Positions 57,118 through 63,460 of a stretch of DNA of 63,460 bases are shown here, piece by piece. This DNA comes from Chromatiales bacterium (GTDB taxonomy: Bacteria > Pseudomonadota > Gammaproteobacteria > Steroidobacterales > GCA-2729495). Under the pieces are notes generated by a model, which saw only the letters and a program-made list of their open reading frames with translations, searched no databases and was not told the origin of the DNA. The position numbers were made by a program, and so were the translations under genes. Every line of letters begins with the position of its first letter. Within the stretch, counting starts at the first letter, position 1. Location of the stretch: the NCBI GenBank assembly GCA_020831895.1, contig JAFIFS010000029.1:1-63460 (forward strand), in the 5' to 3' direction.

Positions 57118-57912
57118 ATGAGCGATCGCCAGGAAAGAATGCGCGTGATGCGCCGCCGCGGGATCTACCTGCTGCCGAACCTGCTGACCACGGGCGGCAT
57201 CTTTGCCGGTTTCTACGGGATCGTCGCCGCGATCGACGGCCACTTCGAGGTGGCTGCCATCGCGATCTTCATTGCGGGGGTGCTCGACGGGCTCGACGGG
57301 CGGCTCGCCCGGCTGACCCGGACGGAGTCGGAGTTCGGCAAGCAGTACGACAGTCTTGCGGACATGGTCGCCTTCGGTCTGGCGCCCGCCGTAATCGTCT
57401 ACAAGTGGGGCCTCGGCGGACTCGGCGAGCTGGGCTGGCTCTGGGGCCACGCAGGCTGGCTGGCTGCCTTCCTGTACGCGGTCGCGGCTGCGCTGCGCCT
57501 CGCCCGCTTCAACGTGATCCCGCCGAACAGCGACCGCAGGTTCTTCGAGGGCCTGCCGAGCCCTGCCGCCGCAGGGCTGGTGATGAGCATGGTCTGGCTC
57601 AGCACCGACCTGGACTGGAGCGGTATCCCCACGATGGTGCTTGCCTTCGTGTTCACGCTGGCTGCCGGCATCCTGATGGTGTCGCGCCTGGCCTACTACA
57701 GCTTCAAGGACCTCAGCCCAAGCGGGCGCATCCCGTTCACCTACGTGCTGCTGATCCCGCTGCTGTTCGTGCTGATCGCACTCGACCCCCCGCTGGTCCT
57801 GTTCATCATCGCATCGACCTATGCGCTTTCGGCTGTGGTCGTCTGGCTCTGGCGTCGCCAGCGCCGGCGTGCGCGCCAGCGCAGCGGCGGCGAGGGGGGA
57901 GGGACCCCGTGA
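57118..57912 (+). CDS. pssA: CDP-diacylglycerol-serine O-phosphatidyltransferase
   Basis: 264 residues from ATG 57118, with a GGGG purine stretch upstream. Multi-span membrane enzyme; DGLDGRLARLTRTESEFGKQYDSLAD is the full CDP-alcohol motif in the PssA arrangement, and RLARFN follows as in this family. It makes phosphatidylserine. Stop overlaps the udg start (GTGA). Confidence 0.92.
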   Translation: MSDRQERMRVMRRRGIYLLPNLLTTGGIFAGFYGIVAAIDGHFEVAAIAIFIAGVLDGLDGRLARLTRTESEFGKQYDSLADMVAFGLAPAVIVYKWGLGGLGELGWLWGHAGWLAAFLYAVAAALRLARFNVIPPNSDRRFFEGLPSPAAAGLVMSMVWLSTDLDWSGIPTMVLAFVFTLAAGILMVSRLAYYSFKDLSPSGRIPFTYVLLIPLLFVLIALDPPLVLFIIASTYALSAVVVWLWRRQRRRARQRSGGEGGGTP

Positions 57913-58610
57913 ACCCCGGCGGCAGAGGGCTGACCGCGCGCCAGCAGCAGGTGCTGGATGAACTCGGCCTTGTCCGTTGGCTGCCCAGGTCAGGGCAGGC
58001 GCCGCACGCAATACCTGCCGGTGAGACCGGGCTTCCGGATGGTGCGGCCTGGACTGAGCTGGCCCGCGAGGCGGCTTCCTGTACCGGCTGTCCGCTGCAC
58101 GCAAGCCGTACCCAGGTCGTGTTCGGGACTGGCGACCGCGCAGCCCGCTGGATGGTGATCGGTGAGGCACCCGGTGCGGACGAGGATGCGCAGGGCGAAC
58201 CCTTCGTTGGACGCGCCGGTCGCCTGCTGAACGAGATGTTGCGGTCCCTGGGGCTGACGCGTGAGCAGGTCTATATCGCCAACATCCTGAAGTGCCGTCC
58301 GCCGGGCAACCGCGATCCCCAGCCCGACGAGGTCAGTGCCTGTGCCAGCCTGCTGGCACGGCAGCTCGACCTGGTGCGCCCCGGTGTCATCCTGTGTGTT
58401 GGCAGGATTGCGGCGCAGTCGCTGCTTGCAACGACTGCGCCGCTGGCCAGCCTGAGGGGGCGTGTCCACGCCTTGCCCGGCAACCGCATTCCGGTGGTCG
58501 TGACCTATCATCCCGCCTACCTGCTGCGCAGTCCGCTGCAGAAGCGCAAGGCCTGGGAGGACCTGCGCCTGGCCCAGGCCACGCTGGACGGAGTCGCCGC
58601 GGACCAATGA
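57909..58610 (+). CDS. Family 4 uracil-DNA glycosylase
   Basis: 233 residues from GTG 57909. GEAPGADEDAQGEPFVGRAG active-site motif and CTGCPLH iron-sulfur Cys with further Cys in NILKCRPPGNR and ACASLL; HPAYLLR is the C-terminal motif with the catalytic-site His. It removes uracil from DNA. ATGA overlap with rimI. Confidence 0.94.
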   Translation: MNPGGRGLTARQQQVLDELGLVRWLPRSGQAPHAIPAGETGLPDGAAWTELAREAASCTGCPLHASRTQVVFGTGDRAARWMVIGEAPGADEDAQGEPFVGRAGRLLNEMLRSLGLTREQVYIANILKCRPPGNRDPQPDEVSACASLLARQLDLVRPGVILCVGRIAAQSLLATTAPLASLRGRVHALPGNRIPVVVTYHPAYLLRSPLQKRKAWEDLRLAQATLDGVAADQ

Positions 58611-59116
58611 CCGCGGCGACGGGCGAGCTGCCGCTGCGGTACCGGCCCATGCGCCAGGCTGACCTGCCGGCCGTGACCGCGCTGGAGGCCCGTGCCTACG
58701 ACTACCCCTGGAGTGGAGGTGTCTTCCGTGACTGCCTGCTTGCCGGCTACATCGCGGAGGTGGTGGAGCAGTCTGGTGAGGTCCGGGGTTACTCGATCAT
58801 GTCCGTCGCAGCCGGCGAGGCGCACCTGCTGAACATCTGCCTCGCGGCCCCGCTTCGTGGCGGCGGAGAGGGAGAACGGTTGCTGCAGCACATGCTTGAC
58901 CTGGCGCGCGTGGCTGGCGCCGACCGGCTCTTCCTCGAGGTCCGTCCGTCGAATGCATCGGCGCTGCGGCTGTACGAGCGTAACGGCTTCACCATGCTGG
59001 GCGTCCGCAAGGCTTACTACCGTGCGCGTAACGGCAAGGAGGATGCGCTGGTGCTGGTCCGCAGCCTCAGCGGGCGGCCGGTCGTGCTGGGTGAAAAGCC
59101 GCTATCGCGCGCCTGA
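58607..59116 (+). CDS. rimI: Ribosomal protein S18 alanine N-acetyltransferase
   Basis: 169 residues. GNAT fold: LLNICLAAPLRGGGEGERLL is the acetyl-CoA loop region, LEVRPSNASALRLYERNGF matches RimI. The C-terminal ~20 residues overlap the 3' end of the convergent transglutaminase gene by 50 bases. Confidence 0.9.
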   Translation: MTAATGELPLRYRPMRQADLPAVTALEARAYDYPWSGGVFRDCLLAGYIAEVVEQSGEVRGYSIMSVAAGEAHLLNICLAAPLRGGGEGERLLQHMLDLARVAGADRLFLEVRPSNASALRLYERNGFTMLGVRKAYYRARNGKEDALVLVRSLSGRPVVLGEKPLSRA

Positions 59117-61085
59117 GTCGCCCGAGCGCCGCCGGGCTGAACTGGCCCTCGTAGCGCAGCGCGAGGTAGAGACGGGTGATCGCCCGCACTTCGGGTGCGA
59201 GGTCGGGTCGCTCGGCGAGGACGGCCTCGGCGTACTCGGCAGGCCCCTCATTCGCAAGCCGTCCCCGGGTTACGCGCGCAAGGCGGGTGCAGAAGCGCTC
59301 CCACAGCCGCTGGACCGGGTCCGGGCTGCGCGGGTGCAGCTGCCGGCCGTACAGCAGGCTCAGTCCCAGGATCGCGGCCAGTAGCGCTGCGCTGAAGGCC
59401 GCGACCAGTGACCGGGTCGAGGGGGTGCTTACACCCAGCGAATCGAGCAGGGCGAGCTGGGTATCCTCGTCGAAGCCCAGTACCCAGCGGTCCCAGCGGG
59501 CGCTGGCCGCATCCCATGAGAGCAGCAGGCTCTCGAGCGCCGGGTTGCCGCGCCAGCCCTGTCGCCCAGCGCCGGCCAGCCCGGGCTGACGCCCGAAGCG
59601 GTCCGGCAGGATGCGGGACTGGGGGATGACGGCGGTCGGATCGATCCGCTGCCACTCACCATCGAGCAGGACCTCCGTCCAGGCGTGGGCATCCGCCTGG
59701 CGCACGACCCAGTGTTCGCCGATCGGGTTGCGTTCGCCGCCCTGATAGCCGGTCACCACTCGGGCCGGGATGCCGGCTGCACGCGCGAGCACGGCAAAGG
59801 CCGATGCATAGTGCTCGCAGAATCCGCTGCGCGTCGCGAACAGGAAGTCGTCGACCGGGTGCAGGCCCAGCGGCTGTGGCTCGAGCGTGTAGTAGAACGG
59901 CTCGTCGCGGAACAGGGCCAGCACCCGTGCGAGATAGTCACGTTCGTCGCGGCTGGCCGCCTGCAGCTCCCTGGCCAGCACCAGGCTGCGCGGGTTGCGC
60001 CCGTCCGGCAGCGCCGTCAGCGCCGGGCCCGGCGTGTCATCGGCCTGCAGTCTGCCAGACAGCCTGGCGCGACCGCGCCAGGCCAGGCGCTGGTCTATGG
60101 CGACATCGGCCAGCAGTTCACCACGTCCGTTCAGGCGGGCACGAATACCGCGCCATTCCAGCGGTGCCTCGAGTGCCAGCAGCCACTGGCGCCCGTGGGG
60201 TTCGATCACCATCTCGTAGTCGACAAGGCGGCCATCGACGTTCGCGACAGCAGCCCGCGTCTCCCGGGCGGGGCCGGGACTCCAGCTTCGTCCGTCGAAC
60301 CGCTCGAAGACCGGTCCGCGCCAGTAGAGCTCAGCCGGTTCGGGAGCTTCGCCGCCCAGGAAGCGCACCCGGAAGGCGACCGCATCGGACAGTGCCAGCG
60401 AGCTGATGTTGCCCGGAGTCATTTCCTCGGTCAGGCCGGTCATCGCTCCGCCAGCCTGGGTGGGCAGGCCCCAGAACGGGGTCGAGATCCGCGGAAACAG
60501 CAGGAACAGCATCAGCGCCAGGGGCAGCGCGGGCAGCAGAAGCCGAACGCCCTGGCGCACCGTCAGCAGGGGATTGAGTGGCGGGCTGCCGCGCGTGCTG
60601 GCCAGCATTGCCCCGGTGCCCAGGACCAGGCCGAGCAGCAGGTATCCACCCGACCAGATCGACTGCTCACGCAGGAACGCCGTGAACAGCAGGAACCAGG
60701 CGATCAGGATCACGACCACCCGGTCGCGCTCCTGGCGTGTCTCAAGCAGCTTGAGCGACAGCATGACCGCCATCAGTGCCGACCCCGCATCGATACCCGA
60801 GATGCTCCGGTAGCTCAGCAGCACGGCTGTCAGTCCGGCGATCGCCAGCAGTCCCCGCGGCCATCGCCCGGGCAGCGGCCAGCGGTAGAAGGCCGCGAGC
60901 AGCCGCCAGGCCATTGCACCGGCGATCGCCAGGATGATCCAGCCCGCAAGATGAGGCAGGTGCGGGGCGCAGGCGGCCGATACCACGGCCAGAAGCCAGC
61001 CGAGCTCCGGCAGTGAAGCCGACCGCCGGGGCAGTGGTCCGACAGGCGCCGCCCAGCCCGGCAGCTGTTCGGCCTGGCGGTTCAA
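59067..61085 (-). CDS. TgpA-type membrane transglutaminase-like protein (DUF3488/DUF4129)
   Basis: 672 residues from TTG 61085. An N-terminal membrane domain with ~five helices (DUF3488), a central transglutaminase core with catalytic Cys (SGFCEHYASAF), His (ADAHAWTEV) and Asp (RIDPTAV), one helix near residue 560, then DUF4129. It likely acts in the periplasm; the P. aeruginosa homologue TgpA is essential. It is coupled to DUF58 and MoxR genes. Confidence 0.93.
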   Translation of the reverse strand: MNRQAEQLPGWAAPVGPLPRRSASLPELGWLLAVVSAACAPHLPHLAGWIILAIAGAMAWRLLAAFYRWPLPGRWPRGLLAIAGLTAVLLSYRSISGIDAGSALMAVMLSLKLLETRQERDRVVVILIAWFLLFTAFLREQSIWSGGYLLLGLVLGTGAMLASTRGSPPLNPLLTVRQGVRLLLPALPLALMLFLLFPRISTPFWGLPTQAGGAMTGLTEEMTPGNISSLALSDAVAFRVRFLGGEAPEPAELYWRGPVFERFDGRSWSPGPARETRAAVANVDGRLVDYEMVIEPHGRQWLLALEAPLEWRGIRARLNGRGELLADVAIDQRLAWRGRARLSGRLQADDTPGPALTALPDGRNPRSLVLARELQAASRDERDYLARVLALFRDEPFYYTLEPQPLGLHPVDDFLFATRSGFCEHYASAFAVLARAAGIPARVVTGYQGGERNPIGEHWVVRQADAHAWTEVLLDGEWQRIDPTAVIPQSRILPDRFGRQPGLAGAGRQGWRGNPALESLLLSWDAASARWDRWVLGFDEDTQLALLDSLGVSTPSTRSLVAAFSAALLAAILGLSLLYGRQLHPRSPDPVQRLWERFCTRLARVTRGRLANEGPAEYAEAVLAERPDLAPEVRAITRLYLALRYEGQFSPAALGRLRRAIAAFHPARPAAR

Positions 61086-61089
61086 CGCT

Positions 61090-62064
61090 TCATCCCGGCA
61101 GCAACGCCAGGGCCCGCAGGCAGCGATGCAGGTGGCTGGGCCCCCGGTCGGGCCCGAGTTCGCCGCCGGGCAGTCGCAGCCCCCATTCCGCGCCGTCAGC
61201 CTCGGCGTCGAGCGCGAGTCGCGTCAGGCGGGCGATGCGGTCCTCCCCGGTGCCCGCGGTACGGTCCCAGTCCAGCCAGACTAACCCGCTACCCCCGCGC
61301 AGGTCCCGCGCCATCAGTTCGCCGCTGCGCGCCAGCGCCTTCCAGGCAATCCGCCCCGGCGGCTCCCCGGGCCGGTAGGGTCTCAGGCCGTGGAACTCGT
61401 CGCCGGCCGCGCTGCTGCCCTCGTCAGCCAGCGCGCTGTCCTGGCTGGACAGTTCGAGTCGCTGCGCGGTCCCGTCCTCCAGTCGGGGGTAGACCAGCAC
61501 CGGACGCTGCGGCTCGATCCAGGCCCAGGCACAGAACAGCCCGAGTGGAAAGCGGGTGCTGATGATGAGGGGCGGCAGGCGGGCCTCACCGCGCCGCACG
61601 GTGCGGGCAGAGAGGCCGAGGAAGCCTGTCTGGCCGGGCGCAAGGTCAGTGCGTGGTGCGATCCGTGGCTCCCGGCCCAGCATGATCTGGTAGCGGGTGC
61701 GAGGGCTGTCGTTGGTCAGGGCGAACTCGGCGCGGAGGGGCTCTCCGGCGTGGACTGGCGGTGCGCCAGCAAGGCTGACGGTGATGCCGGAGAGGTTCCG
61801 GTGACAGGCATAAAGGCTGGTGACTGCCATGGCAGCCAGGAAGAACGTGAGCGCGAAGCCCATGTTGTTGCCGTAGTTGAGGGAGCCGGCCAGCATCGCC
61901 AGCAGCACCAGCGCGAATACGAGTCCGCTGCGGGTCGGCAGGATGTAGATCCTGCGGTGGTCCAGCCGGACAGTCTGGCCATCCGCGCCCTGGCGGCGCC
62001 GCAGCCAGCTGCGTATCGCCGCGGCCACCCAGTTCCCGCCGATCGGTGCGGCCGGTGCAGCCAT
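61090..62064 (-). CDS. DUF58 protein
   Basis: 324 residues, two N-terminal membrane helices. DEFHGLRPYRPGEPPGRIAWKALARSG is the DUF58 signature. Standard partner between MoxR and TgpA genes. Possible role in periplasmic protein handling or envelope stress; not proven. Confidence 0.93.
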   Translation of the reverse strand: MAAPAAPIGGNWVAAAIRSWLRRRQGADGQTVRLDHRRIYILPTRSGLVFALVLLAMLAGSLNYGNNMGFALTFFLAAMAVTSLYACHRNLSGITVSLAGAPPVHAGEPLRAEFALTNDSPRTRYQIMLGREPRIAPRTDLAPGQTGFLGLSARTVRRGEARLPPLIISTRFPLGLFCAWAWIEPQRPVLVYPRLEDGTAQRLELSSQDSALADEGSSAAGDEFHGLRPYRPGEPPGRIAWKALARSGELMARDLRGGSGLVWLDWDRTAGTGEDRIARLTRLALDAEADGAEWGLRLPGGELGPDRGPSHLHRCLRALALLPG

Positions 62065-62067
62065 CGC

Positions 62068-63018
62068 TCAGGGTGCCGCGACCGACTCCAGCACCAGCCG
62101 GACGACATCGTCGCTGCCGGGCAGGCCCTTGAGCCGGTGGCCGACGACACTGGGGAAGACAGCCTTGACGTCTTCCGGGTGGACGCCCGCGTGACCATGG
62201 ATCATGGCCCAGCAGCGGGCCGCATGCACCAGGTCCCTGGCGCCCCGGGTCGAGAGTCCGAGCGCAATGTCGGGCGAATGCCGCGTGAAGCGGACCAGCG
62301 CCTGCACATAGTCGAGCAGCGGGTCGGCCAGGTGCAGGCCATGAGCGGCCCGCTGCAGCATAGCGAGCTCCTCGGTGCCGATCGAGGGTGGGAGAGTGGC
62401 CGCCATCTGCCGGCGGTCTTCACCGCGCAGCAGCTGCCGCTCCAGCGTCGGGTCCGGATAGCCGATGCCGATACGCATGAGAAAACGGTCGAGCTGGGAC
62501 TCCGGCAGCTGGAACGTGCCGACCTGGCTCACCGGGTTCTGTGTAGCGATCACGAAGAAGGGTTCGGGCAGTGGATGGCTGCTGCCGTCGACCGTCACCT
62601 GGTGTTCTTCCATTGCCTCGAGCAGCGCACTCTGGGTTCTCGGGCTTGCGCGATTGATCTCGTCGGCCAGCACCAGCTGCGCGAACACTGGCCCAGGGTG
62701 GAAGCGGAAGCGGCTGTGCTGCTGCTCGAATACGGCCATCCCGAGCACATCGGCCGGGAGCAGGTCACTGGTGAACTGGATACGCCGGAAGGAGAGTCCC
62801 AGCGCCGAGGCCACGGTGCGGGCAAGCAGGGTCTTGCCCACGCCTGGCACGTCCTCGATCAGCAGGTGCCCGCCGGCCAGCAGGCAGGTCAGCGCCAGCC
62901 GGATCTCGTGTTCCTTGCCCAGAACGACGGCGCCCACATGGCTGACGACGCGCTCGGCCAGCGCTCGGGCCTCGGTCTGCTGGTTGCGCCCGGGCAGGGC
63001 GCTGACGGTTCCGGTCAT
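62068..63018 (-). CDS. MoxR-family AAA+ ATPase
   Basis: 316 residues. Walker A GVGKTLLAR, Walker B LVLADEINRASPRTQSALLEAMEE, sensor VIATQNPVSQVGTFQLPESQLDRF. MoxR ATPases act as chaperones for adjacent DUF58/von Willebrand-type proteins. First gene of the three-gene unit. Confidence 0.95.
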   Translation of the reverse strand: MTGTVSALPGRNQQTEARALAERVVSHVGAVVLGKEHEIRLALTCLLAGGHLLIEDVPGVGKTLLARTVASALGLSFRRIQFTSDLLPADVLGMAVFEQQHSRFRFHPGPVFAQLVLADEINRASPRTQSALLEAMEEHQVTVDGSSHPLPEPFFVIATQNPVSQVGTFQLPESQLDRFLMRIGIGYPDPTLERQLLRGEDRRQMAATLPPSIGTEELAMLQRAAHGLHLADPLLDYVQALVRFTRHSPDIALGLSTRGARDLVHAARCWAMIHGHAGVHPEDVKAVFPSVVGHRLKGLPGSDDVVRLVLESVAAP

Positions 63019-63460
63019 CTATCGGGCATCCTGCGGCTTCAGCCGGAGATACTGCCCCATGGACCTACCGCCGGGCTGGAACTGGGCCACAGTTCGACCC
63101 CCGCCCCGGGGGGGGGGGGGGGGGGGCGGCGCGCGGGCGCGCCCCCCCCCCGTGGCCCCCCCCCCCCCCGGCCCGTAAAAACCCCGCCCCCGGGGGGGGG
63201 GCCACCGCCTGGGGGCGTAGGGGGCGAGTTCGCGGGGCTGGCGCGATGGCTGCGGGGATCGGGGGCCGTCAGCAGCCAGCGTGCCAGCTATGGGCAGGGG
63301 GTGAATGACGCGAAGCGGCAGAGGGGGCGGGGTGGAAGCACTCGCCGCCGGGCCCGGGGGGGGGGGCCGCGCGCGGGGCCCCCGGGGCCCCCCCCGCCCC
63401 AGGGCCCCCCCCCCCCCCCCCGCGAACAAAACCCCCCCCCCCACCCGGCGCCCCCCCCGG
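63019..63460. other. Low-quality contig end
   Basis: The first ~85 bases look normal (upstream of moxR). From about 63104 the sequence is broken by runs of 10-20 G or C and a few mixed islands (for example 63211-63345). Any open frame here is artefactual. No gene can be supported. Confidence 0.8.

Overview
The window looks like a high-GC (mid-60s percent, estimated by eye) chromosomal contig from a gammaproteobacterium. Support comes from the rnfABCDGE-nth order, the block purN-purM / DUF2066 / CDP-alcohol transferase / hda, an AceE-type homodimeric pyruvate dehydrogenase with a lipoylated Lpd, rimI beside a family-4 uracil-DNA glycosylase, and a proline tRNA ligase next to pssA. The Steroidobacterales/Nevskiales/Xanthomonadales neighbourhood is my best guess, but genus cannot be set from sequence reading. 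The first ~3 kb is different: two replication-type proteins of a mobile element (PriCT_1-DUF3631 and DUF927) flank a 205-bp gap holding a symmetric array of ATCCGTCACA repeats.

Layout: (1) 1-3.2 kb, mobile-element replication module, cut by the window edge. (2) 3.2-8.6 kb, accessory genes: HupE/UreJ, alpha/beta hydrolase, ubiX-type prenyltransferase coupled to a YhbP-like flavoprotein, a DUF3598-like gene between four copies of a GC-rich interspersed repeat, and an SDR. (3) 8.7-20.1 kb, the most interesting part: one plus-strand run of eleven closely spaced genes. UbiD-family decarboxylase, MscS channel, aconitase-superfamily large and small subunits, isocitrate-lyase-superfamily lyase and a Fe(II)/2-oxoglutarate oxygenase come first. 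They are followed by a complete early phosphonate pathway (PEP mutase fused to a nucleotidyltransferase, phosphonopyruvate decarboxylase, AEP transaminase, a second nucleotidyltransferase) and an EamA permease. (4) 20.2-35.6 kb, RNA-binding protein, GAF-PAS-GGDEF-EAL protein, nadC, a PuuD-like membrane protein, RNase T, M17 aminopeptidase, aceE-aceF-lpd and a bacterial GH3-family enzyme. (5) 35.6-48.5 kb, a 13-kb minus-strand run: HEAT-repeat Ser/Thr kinase, two PilT-type ATPases, metG, rnfABCDGE, nth and a thioredoxin-like protein, mostly with overlapping stop and start codons. (6) 48.7-63.0 kb, housekeeping: dcd, purNM, DUF2066, a CDP-alcohol transferase, hda, DUF2069, WrbA-type flavoprotein, lipoprotein, acylphosphatase, proS, pssA, udg4, rimI and a MoxR-DUF58-TgpA triad. 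(7) About 63.1-63.46 kb is dominated by poly-G/poly-C and looks like assembly artefact.

Proposed working of the central operon: PEP is rearranged to phosphonopyruvate, decarboxylated to phosphonoacetaldehyde, aminated to 2-aminoethylphosphonate (AEP) and activated as CMP-AEP. The oxygenase could hydroxylate AEP or a derivative. The aconitase-like pair plus a CGH-motif lyase resembles the isomerase and lyase steps of the methylcitrate cycle without a synthase. No head-group transferase is seen in the operon, so the final product is unknown. The enzyme families are well supported; the joint pathway is inference.
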